Shown here piece by piece: positions 18,271-27,249 of a DNA stretch of 64,000 nt. Position 1 is the stretch's first letter. Each line of letters starts with the position of its first letter. Location: contig NZ_MUHD01000036.1 of the NCBI RefSeq assembly GCF_002217395.1, forward strand, positions 1 through 64,000, written 5' to 3'. The translations under genes and the position numbers were made by a program. Source of the DNA: Flavobacterium plurextorum (GTDB lineage Bacteria > Bacteroidota > Bacteroidia > Flavobacteriales > Flavobacteriaceae). The notes below the pieces were generated by a model, which searched no databases, was not told the DNA's origin, and saw nothing but the letters and a program-made list of their open reading frames with translations.

Positions 18271-21120
18271 ATGGAAAAAAATAAGTTTTTGGTTTATGTA
18301 GTTTTTTTATTGGTTTCGCTTACAGCAGCAGGGCAAAAAGGAGCTATAAAAGGTAAAGTGTTTGATGGTGCATTTCCGCTTCCGGGTGCGATTGTACAGT
18401 TGAATGGGACTCAAAAAAATGCTTCAACAGATTTTGAAGGAAGTTACAATATTACCGGAATTGAAGCCGGAGATTATGAAATCGTGGTTACTTATTTAGG
18501 CTACGAAAAAATCAGCCAAAAAATTATAATCGGAGCTGGAAAGGTAATGGTTGTTCCGAATATTTTACTAAAAACTTCCTCAAACAATTTGGATGAGGTA
18601 GTGGTGAAGGATAATTCAAAAAGACTAAGTGAAGCCAAAGCATTAAATATTCAAAAAAATGCAATCAATTTGGTAAATGTTATAGCTGCGGATGGAATCG
18701 GAAAACTTCCGGATCGTAATGCAGCCGAAGCAGTACAACGTGTTCCGGGTGTATCTATTGAGCGTGATCAGGGAGAAGGCCGTTATGTAGCCGTGCGCGG
18801 ATTACCTGCTGAATGGAGTTCTACTACTATGAATGGAAACCGAATTCCAACTGCAGCCGATGAAGGGGCAAGCAGAGCTACGGCATTTGATTTTTTTCCG
18901 ACGGAAATGATTGGTTATGTTGAGGTTTCAAAAGCTTTAACACCAGACATAGATGCTGATGCATTAGGTGGAAGTGTGAATTTTATAACAAAAACAGCGC
19001 CTTCTAAATTTACTGTAGACGCTAGTGTTGGTATGGGATACAATGCAAAATCGGATAAAGGAATTTACAGCGGGTCTGTTTTGGTTGGAGACAAATCTAA
19101 GAATGGAAAATTTGGTTATATACTGAATTTTTCACAATGGAACAGAAACTGGGCTTCTGATAATTTTGAAGCAAGAAGATCTGGAGATGAAGGTGTTTAC
19201 CGTTTAGAATTAAGAGATTATACAGGTGAAAGACATACAACAGGTTTTAACGGCGGATTTGAATTTAATCCAAACGAAAGAAATAAGTTTTTCGTAAAAC
19301 TGAATTATGGGAAACTTCTTGATGAAGAAACACACTTTAAACGTCGTATACGTTTTGATAAATTCAATGCAGCAACAAATACAGGAAGAGTAGAGCTTCA
19401 GAATATCTACAACGAATTAAACTTTGATTTCTATGGTGGTGAAGTTGGAGGAAAACATATCGGAAACAAAGGTGTTTTTGATTGGAGTGCAGCCCATTAC
19501 AGCACGGAGTTTTATTACGGAAATGTTCCTGATGCTCAAAACAACAGTTATTATTCTGTATTTTTTAAGCAAGACGGAGTAGGATTAAATCCTGTTTATC
19601 TTCAGGATAGAGGAAATGGTCCAAGAGCGTATTGGGATTCTGATGGAGGATATATGAATACAGATAATATGTTTGGTTATTTGTCAAATCCTAATTTTCA
19701 GGACAGTCCTAATTTGATGAAGTTTAGCACGCTGGAGCTTTATAAAGTAGCTGTAAAAGAGAGAGATAATATTGTGGCATCGGCGAATTATGAATTTGAT
19801 GCCAATGAAAATCTTAACTTAAAATTTGGTGCTAAATTTAGGGATAAAGATAGAATTGCCACTTTTGCAGATGAGTTTTACAATTGGAGCGGAGCGGCGG
19901 CGGCGCCAACTTTGGCAGGTTATGGACAGTATAATATTATGCAGCCAAAAGGAACAGAGTACCTGAAAGAGCTTCATACTAATATCGGAAATAGTTTTGG
20001 GCCAGTACTTTCTCCAACCGGTATGAATCAGTTTTACAATGATAATTTTAATAACGGTAATTTGAAATTGTCTGAAAGCGATTCTGAAATTCTTGCCAAC
20101 GGCGGCGGATTAGGGCGTAACTTCAATGTTGACGAAACGCATACTTCTGTATACGGAATGGCAACGTATAAAATAAATAGTAAACTGACTTTTTTGGGAG
20201 GTTTGAGAGCAACGAACACCAATACAAAAGTAAGCGGTTATCAATATGATGTGACACCTGAAAATCCGAATGGATTGCTTTCTAAAGTTATAAAAACAAA
20301 AAACTATCTATCACTTTTGCCAATGCTTCACTTGAAATACTCTCCTGAAGAAAATACAAATCTTAGAATGGCAGCAACGAGAACTTTTACAAGACCTGAT
20401 TTTGGTTATCTGGCTCCAGGTGGTACTTATTTGGCTGCTGATAATGAATATGACGGAGGTAATCCCGATGTAAATCCTACGTATTCTTATAATTTTGATT
20501 TGATGGGAGAACATTATTTTGGAAAACTTGATGTTGTTTCGGCTGGAGTGTTTTACAAAACAATTACTGATCCTATTTTTATGGATACCAAGCAAGGTGA
20601 TATCAACGGACATACGGGAGTAGAGATTTCACAACCTATGAATGGTGAGAATGCATGGCTTTTTGGTGCTGAAATTAGTGGAAATAAAAAATTTGACTTT
20701 CTTCCAGGATTCTTGAATGGTTTTGGTGTACAAACCAACTATACTTTTACTAAGTCGCAAATGACGATACCGGGTCGTGCAGGGAAAACAAGTTTGCCTA
20801 GACAAGGGGATCATTTAGCAAATGCGCAGTTGTATTATGAAAAAGGAAGGATAAATGTTAGGGCAGCGTATAACTTTAAATCAAAATATATTACCGAGCA
20901 TGGTACAAGTGGTTTGGATAGAGATGATGTTTATTATGGAGCTTATTCTGCATTAGACGCTACATTTTCATTCAAATTAACCAAGCATTTTACAATTTTT
21001 GCCGAAGCAAACAATCTTCTTAATGATAAACTGGAATATTATTATGGAGATGACAGCCGACCAAAACAAGTAGAGCTTTACGGAATCAGAGGGCAAATGG
21101 GAGTTAAATGGAGCCTGTAG
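18271..21120 (+). CDS. TonB-dependent outer-membrane receptor of the phosphonate-like locus
   Basis: 949 residues. Signal peptide about 1-21 (ends TAAGQ). A carboxypeptidase-regulatory-like domain (about 24-100, VFDGAFPLPGAIVQLNGTQ) is followed by NNLDEVVVKD, the TonB-box region. The plug has DGIGKLPDRNAAEAVQRVPGVSIERDQGEGR and YVAVRGLPAEWSSTTMNG, typical of the TonB receptor class described first in Caulobacter. The barrel ends in VKWSL. It is not a SusC (no SusD partner). It is followed by a transporter and two enzymes of a phosphonate-type pathway and shares their operator motif, so an organophosphonate or its conjugate is the most likely ligand. Confidence 0.92.
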   Translation: MEKNKFLVYVVFLLVSLTAAGQKGAIKGKVFDGAFPLPGAIVQLNGTQKNASTDFEGSYNITGIEAGDYEIVVTYLGYEKISQKIIIGAGKVMVVPNILLKTSSNNLDEVVVKDNSKRLSEAKALNIQKNAINLVNVIAADGIGKLPDRNAAEAVQRVPGVSIERDQGEGRYVAVRGLPAEWSSTTMNGNRIPTAADEGASRATAFDFFPTEMIGYVEVSKALTPDIDADALGGSVNFITKTAPSKFTVDASVGMGYNAKSDKGIYSGSVLVGDKSKNGKFGYILNFSQWNRNWASDNFEARRSGDEGVYRLELRDYTGERHTTGFNGGFEFNPNERNKFFVKLNYGKLLDEETHFKRRIRFDKFNAATNTGRVELQNIYNELNFDFYGGEVGGKHIGNKGVFDWSAAHYSTEFYYGNVPDAQNNSYYSVFFKQDGVGLNPVYLQDRGNGPRAYWDSDGGYMNTDNMFGYLSNPNFQDSPNLMKFSTLELYKVAVKERDNIVASANYEFDANENLNLKFGAKFRDKDRIATFADEFYNWSGAAAAPTLAGYGQYNIMQPKGTEYLKELHTNIGNSFGPVLSPTGMNQFYNDNFNNGNLKLSESDSEILANGGGLGRNFNVDETHTSVYGMATYKINSKLTFLGGLRATNTNTKVSGYQYDVTPENPNGLLSKVIKTKNYLSLLPMLHLKYSPEENTNLRMAATRTFTRPDFGYLAPGGTYLAADNEYDGGNPDVNPTYSYNFDLMGEHYFGKLDVVSAGVFYKTITDPIFMDTKQGDINGHTGVEISQPMNGENAWLFGAEISGNKKFDFLPGFLNGFGVQTNYTFTKSQMTIPGRAGKTSLPRQGDHLANAQLYYEKGRINVRAAYNFKSKYITEHGTSGLDRDDVYYGAYSALDATFSFKLTKHFTIFAEANNLLNDKLEYYYGDDSRPKQVELYGIRGQMGVKWSL

Positions 21121-21154
21121 AATAAAATTTTGTTTGATGTTTTTTTATTGGAAG

Positions 21155-21180
21155 AGTCGGTTTTATGCCGGCTTTTTCCT
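21155..21180 (+). terminator. Hairpin terminator after TonB receptor
   Basis: AGTCGG (21155-21160) pairs with CCGGCT (21168-21173), with one G-U pair and a seven-base loop, followed by a pyrimidine-rich T tract. It lies 35 bp after the stop codon and ends the receptor transcript before the second promoter region. Confidence 0.6.
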
Positions 21181-21241
21181 TTTTTTAGGAGATTAGTTGT
21201 TTTGTCATAATGAAATTTTTATTCGATTTTGAAATATTAAA

Positions 21242-21258
21242 TTTTACTATTTGTAATT
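21242..21258. promoter_or_regulatory. Palindromic operator copy 3
   Basis: TTTTACTATTTGTAATT, core TTTAC-TATTT-GTAAT, a near-perfect copy of the motif at 18068, 18200 and 21437. It lies about 290 bp before the transporter gene. Confidence 0.45.
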
Positions 21259-21436
21259 TTTTAGTTGTTTAATATATACACTTATAAACTTTAAAAGAAC
21301 ACTTCATAGAAAATTTATCTTTGATTCAAATGTTAATTGAAAGAAAAATAGGTTTTTAAATGTTTAGTGTTTTGATTTTGTTGGTGTTGATGTTTTTGTT
21401 TGTTCTTTTTTTTTGCCTCTTGTTTATGGGTAAAAT

Positions 21437-21477
21437 TTTACTATTTGTAAAAATAATTAATAATATGTTTACTTTTG
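21437..21477 (+). promoter_or_regulatory. Operator copy 4 overlapping a TTTG / TACTTTTG promoter
   Basis: A perfect TTTAC-TATTT-GTAAA palindrome at 21437-21451 contains TTTG (21444-21447), which can serve as the -33 element. It is followed after 22 bp by TACTTTTG (21470-21477), an exact TAnnTTTG -7 box. Repressor binding would block the -33 element directly. A second exact TACTTTTG at 21505-21512 is an alternative -7 box without a well-placed -33. Confidence 0.6.
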
Positions 21478-21534
21478 CTTAATATTAGTCTTTGTTTTGA
21501 ATGCTACTTTTGTACTTGTAAAAACAGATTAATT

Positions 21535-22833
21535 ATGCTTAAGAAGGTAAATAAGTTTACAAATGGTAAAAAAACATCGACGATGTTAATTATTATAGCG
21601 GTCTTTTTGTGTTACACAGGAATGTATGCCATACGAAAGTCGTTTTTAGCAGGTCAATACGTAGATCTTTCCTTAGGTTTTGGACTAAATGCAAAGATAA
21701 CTTTAGTGATCAGTCAGGTTTTAGGTTATATGGTTTCAAAATTCATCGGTATTAAGGTGATTTCTGAAATGAAGAAAGAAAAAAGAGCGATTTGGCTGGT
21801 ATGTTTTATAACTTTTAGTTTGGCAATGTTGGGATTATTTGCAATCGTACCGCCTAAGTTAAAAGTTCTGGCATTGTTCTTTAATGGATTGCCTTTAGGA
21901 ATGGTTTTCGGAATTGTATTCTCTTACATTGAAGGCAGAAAAAACACCGAGTTATTGGCAGCAGCACTTAGTGCCACTTTTATATTTTCGACCGGACTTG
22001 TAAAAACTGCCGGTTTGCTTTTGATGCGTGATTTTAATGTAAGCGAATATAATATGCCTTTTTTGACAGGATTGCTTTTTTTTCCACTTTTTCTGCTTTC
22101 TGTTATCGTTCTTAATTATTCGAAAGCGCCAAGCGAAAGCGATATAATAGAACGTTCCGAAAGACAGCCAATGTATAAAAAAGAAAGAAAAGATTTTTTA
22201 AGAAAAAATTGGATTGGTTATTTTGGTTTAGTTGCAATTTATGTTTTGCTAACCATTGTAAGAGATTTTAGAGATAATTTTATTGTTGAGTTTTGGGCAG
22301 ATCAAGGCTATTCGGGCACACCAAAAATTATCACACTAACAGAAATTCCTGTTGCAATAACCGTTTTATTAATTGCTGCGGCAGGAACATTAGTACGTAA
22401 AAATAAGCTGGCTTATAACATTGGGATGAGTCTTACGATATTGGGTTCTGCAATGGTTTTGATTTCGACGGTTTTGTTTAATAATCATTTAATGTCTCCG
22501 GTTTACTGGATGATTATTAGCGGAATTGGGGTTTATTTGCCTTATATTTTATTTCATTGCCTGATTTTTGAGCGACTTGTGGCTTTGTTAAGTTTTAAAG
22601 GAAATGTTGGTTTCTTGTTTTATATCGCCGATGCTTTTGGTTATTTAGGAAGCGTTATGGTGCTTGTTTTAAAAGAAATTACAGGTTTTGATAAGAGTTG
22701 GACTCAGTTTTTTGTGTCGTTGAATATTACGTCAGCGATAATGATCGGAATGATTACACTTTTTTCAATGTGGTATTTCAATCGACGTTTTTTACAAAGA
22801 AAACAAAAATCAGCAGCGATGCTTTGTTCTTAA
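21535..22833 (+). CDS. MFS-like inner-membrane transporter (DUF5690-type)
   Basis: 432 residues from the ATG at 21535 (MLKKVNKFTNGKK). An in-frame start 20 codons earlier would lie at or before the transcription start implied by the -7 box at 21470, so I reject it. About 11-12 hydrophobic segments occur, with MFS-like features (CYTGMYAIRKSFLAGQY in the first helix region). From memory it matches the Bacteroidota family catalogued as DUF5690. It is 19 bp ahead of the FAD enzyme gene, in one operon with it and the HAD hydrolase, and is the candidate inner-membrane importer for the phosphonate. No substrate has been shown by sequence. Confidence 0.8.
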   Translation: MLKKVNKFTNGKKTSTMLIIIAVFLCYTGMYAIRKSFLAGQYVDLSLGFGLNAKITLVISQVLGYMVSKFIGIKVISEMKKEKRAIWLVCFITFSLAMLGLFAIVPPKLKVLALFFNGLPLGMVFGIVFSYIEGRKNTELLAAALSATFIFSTGLVKTAGLLLMRDFNVSEYNMPFLTGLLFFPLFLLSVIVLNYSKAPSESDIIERSERQPMYKKERKDFLRKNWIGYFGLVAIYVLLTIVRDFRDNFIVEFWADQGYSGTPKIITLTEIPVAITVLLIAAAGTLVRKNKLAYNIGMSLTILGSAMVLISTVLFNNHLMSPVYWMIISGIGVYLPYILFHCLIFERLVALLSFKGNVGFLFYIADAFGYLGSVMVLVLKEITGFDKSWTQFFVSLNITSAIMIGMITLFSMWYFNRRFLQRKQKSAAMLCS

Positions 22834-22852
22834 TTTTTATAATTAATTAAAA

Positions 22853-24013
22853 ATGAATACTAAATACGATTTAATTGTTATTGGTGGCGGAGTTTTAGGA
22901 ACTTTTCATGCTTACCACGCCTTACAAAAAGGCTTAAAAGTTGCCATAATAGAAAAAGACAAACTGCCGGTAAGTGCTACAGTTCGCAATTTTGGTCAGG
23001 TAGTGCCGTCAGGAATGGATACAAAGTGGCAAAATTACGGACGAGAAAGTCTTAAGATTTACAGCGATATTCAAAGTCAGTTTGATATTTCGATTCGGAA
23101 AAACGGCTCAGTATATTTAGCTTCAAATGACGAAGAAGTGCAGCTTATTGAAGAATTAAGCATCATAAATAAAAACAATGGATATGAATCGCTGTTGTTA
23201 ACCAAAGAACAATGTCTTGAAAAATATTCAGGCTTACGAAATGACTATATAAAAGCTGGACTTTTCTTTCCTGAAGAGGTTACAGTAGAGCCAAGAATAA
23301 TGATAAACCGTTTATTGGAATTTCTGATAAAAAACAAAGGTTTAGCTTATTTTGGAAATACAAAAGTGGTGCGTTGCGATTCGCTTTTAAATGAAGTCGT
23401 TGTTCTAACCGCTAACGGAGAAATTCATAAAACGTCAAAAGTAATATTGTGCTGCGGTTCAGAGTTCAAAACATTATATCCTGATGTATTTGCAAAAAGT
23501 GATCTTGAAGTAACCAAATTACAAATGCTTCAAACAAAACCGCAAGCGGATTATCAATTAAAAGGGTCCGTATTAACTGGACTTTCGATTCGTCGTTATG
23601 AGGCTTTTTACGAGTGTCCTTCTTTTGACGGAATTAAAGCAAAAGAAGCATCAGATAGTTTTGAGAAAGAGTGGGGTGTTCATATTTTGTTTAAACAAGC
23701 TGTCGATGGATCTGTTATTATTGGAGATTCGCATGAATATGCTGATGCAGCCAATATCGACGATCTCGGATTTGATTTACGAATGGACGTCGACGAATTT
23801 ATGATTGCTGAAGCTAAAAAAATATTCAATCTGCCAACTTTTGAAATACAAAACCGTTGGTATGGTATGTATTCTCAATGCAAAGAGAATGATATTTTTG
23901 AACATACTATAGAAAACAACATTCATATCGTAACAGGAATTGGAGGAAAAGGCATGACAGGAAGTGCAGGATTTTCTAAAGAAAACATTAAAAACATATT
24001 TAATTTAAAATAG
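22853..24013 (+). CDS. Glycine-oxidase-like FAD-dependent oxidoreductase (TIGR03364-type)
   Basis: 386 residues. The N-terminal dinucleotide-binding motif is VIGGGVLGTFHA (about 9-20), followed by the acidic strand end AIIEKD. VILCCGSEF and the C-terminal IHIVTGIGGKGMTGSAG complete the DAAO/glycine-oxidase FAD-binding frame. Length and pattern fit the TIGR03364 group that occurs beside phosphonatase genes. Related recurrent FAD enzymes in phosphonate clusters oxidatively deaminate 2-aminoethylphosphonate or its N-methyl forms to phosphonoacetaldehyde. Here no PhnW transaminase is seen, and the next gene starts directly after this stop codon (TAGATG), so the product is probably passed to that hydrolase. 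Confidence 0.85.
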   Translation: MNTKYDLIVIGGGVLGTFHAYHALQKGLKVAIIEKDKLPVSATVRNFGQVVPSGMDTKWQNYGRESLKIYSDIQSQFDISIRKNGSVYLASNDEEVQLIEELSIINKNNGYESLLLTKEQCLEKYSGLRNDYIKAGLFFPEEVTVEPRIMINRLLEFLIKNKGLAYFGNTKVVRCDSLLNEVVVLTANGEIHKTSKVILCCGSEFKTLYPDVFAKSDLEVTKLQMLQTKPQADYQLKGSVLTGLSIRRYEAFYECPSFDGIKAKEASDSFEKEWGVHILFKQAVDGSVIIGDSHEYADAANIDDLGFDLRMDVDEFMIAEAKKIFNLPTFEIQNRWYGMYSQCKENDIFEHTIENNIHIVTGIGGKGMTGSAGFSKENIKNIFNLK

Positions 24014-24697
24014 ATGATAGATATTAAACTAGTAGTTTTTGATATGGCAGGAACTACCGTAAACGAGAATAATCTTGTATATAAAACCGTTCAAAAAGTG
24101 ATTAATCAGGAAGGATTTTCGGTTTCACTTGATGAAGTATTGCTTTATGGTGCCGGTAAGGAAAAGCATACGGCTATAACAGATGTTTTAACTGCCTGTA
24201 CTACCAATGTTGATATTAAAACGATTGCTGATAAAGCTTTTAATAATTTTAAAGTTGCTTTGGAAACGGCTTATGATGAAGCTCATATTTCTACTTTTAA
24301 CGGAATGGAAGCCTTTTTTGATTCTTTAAGAAAACATGATATCAAAATTGCGCTGAATACAGGATATGATTCTAAAACGGCGAATAAATTATTGGAGAAA
24401 TTAAATTGGAAAGTGGGTAACCAGGTAGATGCTTTGATTACATCTGATGATGTTGTAAACGGAAGGCCAAATCCTGATATGATTCAAATGGCAATGGCTA
24501 AGTTTGGAATCACGAATCCTGCTCAGGTTTTAAAAGCAGGTGATTCGGAAATTGATATTATGGAGGGAAAAAATTCCGGTTGCGCAATAACAGTTGGTGT
24601 TCTTAGCGGAGCACAGAATAAAGAACAGCTAGAAGTAGCTAACCCCGATTATATTTTGAATGATGTAACAGAGCTTGAAGGCATTTTATTTCGATAA
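24014..24697 (+). CDS. Phosphonatase-type HAD hydrolase (phosphonoacetaldehyde hydrolase-like)
   Basis: 227 residues. Motif I reads FDMAGTT: nucleophile Asp10, and Ala12 in place of the second Asp of ordinary HAD phosphatases. This DxAGT form is the mark of phosphonatases. The cap contains GAGKEKH, with Lys49 and His52 aligning to the GLLKIDH of Bacillus PhnX, where the Lys forms the Schiff base with phosphonoacetaldehyde. Motif II Thr is in ALNTGYDS, and motif IV is KAGDSEIDIMEG. The expected reaction cleaves the C-P bond of phosphonoacetaldehyde to acetaldehyde and phosphate. At 227 residues it is shorter than PhnX (about 265) and fits the TIGR03351 group. Confidence 0.88.
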   Translation: MIDIKLVVFDMAGTTVNENNLVYKTVQKVINQEGFSVSLDEVLLYGAGKEKHTAITDVLTACTTNVDIKTIADKAFNNFKVALETAYDEAHISTFNGMEAFFDSLRKHDIKIALNTGYDSKTANKLLEKLNWKVGNQVDALITSDDVVNGRPNPDMIQMAMAKFGITNPAQVLKAGDSEIDIMEGKNSGCAITVGVLSGAQNKEQLEVANPDYILNDVTELEGILFR

Positions 24698-24713
24698 AAA
24701 GTTACGGCTCAGT

Positions 24714-24738
24714 AAGCCCGTCTGTAAAGGGCGGGTTT
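24714..24738. terminator. Terminator between hydrolase and regulator genes
   Basis: AAGCCCG (24714-24720) pairs with CGGGTTT (24732-24738) with two G-U pairs. It lies between the convergent stop codons and touches the stop of the HTH-cupin regulator. Confidence 0.5.
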
Positions 24739-25315
24739 ATTCATTTTTAGCCAGAAAGAAATAAAGCACCAGCATTTTTGAAGGTGTATTTCCTTTGTTT
24801 ACAGGAACGTGTGGAATTCTTCCGTCAAAAAATATAGAATCTCCTTCTTTAAGCAAAACTTCTTCTTCGCCAATAATATACCAGCATTCACCGCTTAAAA
24901 TATATTTAAATTCGTAAGCATCGGTTTCTACTTTTCCGCGTTGCGAACCCGGTTGTACTTCAAGTAAAACCGCTTCAAAAGCTACAGAAGATAATTGTTT
25001 TCCAAAAATAGAAAGGTAGGAAAACCCTTTGGCTTCATCTTCTTTTTCAATTACAGCGTTGTCTTCTTTTCTTGAAATTATAAAATTGCTTTTATCTGAT
25101 TTTGGAAGACCGTTAAAAAAATCCGATACCTCAATTCCGAGTGCTTGTATAATGTGTAAAAGAACTGGAAGCGATGGTATAGTTCTTCCGTTTTCAATTC
25201 GTGAAATAAGGCCGTTACTTACATCTGCATTTGTGGCAACTGTATTAATAGTAAGGTTGTTTTTTTTGCGAATTTCTTTAATTCTTTTCCCTAAGCCAAT
25301 AAGATAATCTTCCAT
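24737..25315 (-). CDS. XRE-type HTH-cupin regulator of the phosphonate-like locus
   Basis: 192 residues from the ATG at 25313-25315 (MEDYLIGLGKRIKE). An earlier in-frame TTG at 25333 is less likely. Residues about 5-65 form an XRE helix-turn-helix (LTINTVATNADVSNGLISRIENGRT), and about 110-190 form a cupin domain (AYEFKYILSGECWYIIGEEE, GDSIFFDGRIPHVPVN). HTH-cupin proteins sense small molecules through the cupin. It faces the phosphonatase operon and is the obvious candidate to bind the TTTAC-N5-GTAAA palindromes. The gene has its own inverted repeat at 25339-25366. Confidence 0.9.
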   Translation of the reverse strand: MEDYLIGLGKRIKEIRKKNNLTINTVATNADVSNGLISRIENGRTIPSLPVLLHIIQALGIEVSDFFNGLPKSDKSNFIISRKEDNAVIEKEDEAKGFSYLSIFGKQLSSVAFEAVLLEVQPGSQRGKVETDAYEFKYILSGECWYIIGEEEVLLKEGDSIFFDGRIPHVPVNKGNTPSKMLVLYFFLAKNE

Positions 25316-25338
25316 AAAATTTGTGATAAACAATGTAG

Positions 25339-25366
25339 TTGTAAAAGTCTTAAAATAACTTTACAA
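25339..25366. promoter_or_regulatory. Inverted repeat before HTH-cupin gene
   Basis: TTGTAAA (25339-25345) and TTTACAA (25360-25366) form an inverted repeat with a 14-bp spacer, 24 bp upstream of the regulator start. The half-sites GTAAA/TTTAC match those of the operators in the locus, but here they point the other way and are further apart, so autoregulation is only suggested. Confidence 0.35.
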
Positions 25367-25940
25367 TTCAAAATGATTAGTTGAGTTAGGTTTGCAGCAA
25401 AAAGGGATTGGTAAATCGTGGAGAATTAGTTGCCAAAGAAGTAATTAATGAGCATTTCAATTGTTTTTTTTACTTTGTTAAATTAGGAACGCGTACGATC
25501 CTTCCTTCAGAAAAATCCAATTTGCTTAATTGTGTAGTTTTTATTTCCTATTGTATTATTTCCTTTTCTGGAAAGTATGTATTCATGCTCAAAAGCATCA
25601 GTACTTAACTGATCTCTAAAACTGTTAGGTTCAAGCGTTAAAAAAACAATATGAAGAGTAGAGTTTTTTATGCTTCGCGTCAAGAAACGCTCCTACGAAA
25701 ATCCGTTTCATCTTTCTCTCTGAAAATGCTCATAATTACCTTTTCGTTTTATCAAAATCATCACTTCATCAGAGGGAATGGGATTAGTTACGTGAGGGTT
25801 TTGTAAAACATTAAAAAATAAACAAATTGTTAATTGTATTTCTGTAACGATTGTTCATTAGAGATTAGTATTCAAAATTGTAAAATACAATTTTTGCAGT
25901 AATTCAAAAATAGGGTTTCAAAGGAATACTTAGATTTGTT
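25367..25940. other. Noncoding region
   Basis: No credible gene. Short frames on the + strand have no recognisable product. Near the end, ATTTTTGCAG at about 25890 resembles a -7 box placed before the outer-membrane-protein remnant that follows. Confidence 0.4.
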
Positions 25941-26171
25941 TTGATCACGACTAAGCTAAAAAACCGCTTTAAATCATTTGCTGCAGGTAATATTTTGGAC
26001 AAATTTGCACAAACAGAACCTAATAAAGCATTCGTTAAAAACGATACTGCTGATTTTGCTTTCCAGGTTAATCCTGCAGGTATACGCGCAGGTAAAAAAC
26101 TTGGTATATTTGTTGAATTAGGATACGGACACAGAGGAATTATTAGTGCAGGACTAAACTATAAATTTTAA
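25941..26171 (+). pseudogene. C-terminal remnant of an outer-membrane beta-barrel protein
   Basis: An open frame of 76 codons that begins at a TTG and has no ATG. The last 40 residues read like the end of a porin-type barrel: FQVNPAGIRAGKKLGIFVEL then GYGHRGIISAGLNYKF, with alternating strands and a terminal Phe. The signal peptide and front strands are missing. A hairpin terminator follows at normal distance. I read it as a deletion remnant with its original 3' end and perhaps its promoter; a very short real gene is the alternative. Confidence 0.55.
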
Positions 26172-26215
26172 ATAGTAATTTACCGGACTTAAAAAACAAA
26201 TTACTGCCAGTTTAT

Positions 26216-26248
26216 AAAAGGCTGAATGTTTAATTTATTCAGCCTTTT
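26216..26248 (+). terminator. Hairpin terminator after barrel remnant
   Basis: An 11-bp perfect stem, AAAAGGCTGAA (26216-26226) and TTCAGCCTTTT (26238-26248), with an 11-base loop. Confidence 0.8.
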
Positions 26249-26358
26249 AGTTCAATATAGTTTGAAGCGGATTAATTTAATGCACGAACAGCAAGAAGCT
26301 TATAAGTGTAAAATGGTTTGATCGTACATAAGTAATAACCTAAATTAGTTAAATTAAT

Positions 26359-26724
26359 ATGTTTACATTTTTTAAAATTTCCATTCATTTTGCAGTAACG
26401 GCCTTGTTTGCTTTGAGTTTAATTACCTTTAGTGACGTTTTTATCCATACAAATCAGTTGCGTTTTTATGTTTTGACCATCATAGCAGCTATGATTTTTT
26501 TTGTGATGGGTCTTGCGGTAATTTTTATTTATAAGAATTTAAAAATAATTAAAATAGGTCATGTTTACATTTTGAAAGAAGACAAGAAAAAGGCAGTACA
26601 GACAGCTGTTAGAAAATTATTGTTAATTTTTGGATTTGCTGCGATTATTATAGCATTCTTTACGTGTTCGCTTTGTGTTGCTTTACTTCAAAGGATGAAT
26701 GATGGAATGGCTTTATTTGGTTAA
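26359..26724 (+). CDS. Small membrane protein, function unknown
   Basis: 121 residues starting at ATG. Three strongly hydrophobic segments can be seen: about 5-27, 36-60 and 89-112 (LLLIFGFAAIIIAFFTCSLC). Between the second and third is a charged cytoplasmic-type loop (LKEDKKKAVQTAVRKLL). I do not recognise a family. Codon use resembles neighbouring genes and the frame has no interruption, so it is probably real. It stands alone, with no operon partner. Confidence 0.55.
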   Translation: MFTFFKISIHFAVTALFALSLITFSDVFIHTNQLRFYVLTIIAAMIFFVMGLAVIFIYKNLKIIKIGHVYILKEDKKKAVQTAVRKLLLIFGFAAIIIAFFTCSLCVALLQRMNDGMALFG

Positions 26725-27249
26725 TATGGACAAGGTATTTCAAGGGAGAAATATCTATGAGTGGAGTTGATCTTTACTAACTAAACTTTAAAATTCATGT
26801 TTGTTGGCAATATTGCATTTCTCAAGAAAAAAGAGTGCGAAATCTTGAGATAATGATGTTTAGGTTGTTTTTTTCTTTCGAGGATATCTTTATACTTATT
26901 ACCAATTTATCATGTTTGAAGAAATGGATTAATCTAAAATTTATAAGTAAGATTGATCATGAAATTAAAAGGTTTTTGCGGACGAGCATAAAAAAAACAT
27001 CACTTACCCAATATTGCTCATTTAAAATATTATTTGCTTTAATACCAATTCTGTACCTTGGACGGTTGTAGAAAAGAGTTGCGTCCAGAAGATTATAGGA
27101 AGAAAGTGCCACGATTTTGCACCTTTAACTTTGAGAGGTTTTGAAAAGATTGAAAAGTGTTTTAAAAGAAAAAAACCTGCGAATCCTAGGATTTGCAGGT
27201 TTTACCACTGTTTTTTCGGGTTTTTGAAAAGATTGAAAAAGTGACCTTT
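26725..27249. other. Noncoding region with strong hairpin at 27172-27202
   Basis: No supported gene. A 15-bp inverted repeat, with arms AAAACCTGCGAATCC (27172-27186) and GGATTTGCAGGTTTT (27189-27203), has only one G-U pair and a two-base gap. It could end transcription in both directions and marks the left edge of the minus-strand cassette. Confidence 0.6.

Noticed and set aside
26835..27071. 78-codon frame on the + strand as a gene
   Set aside because: Composition is typical of chance AT-rich reading, with no family resemblance and no promoter or start context.
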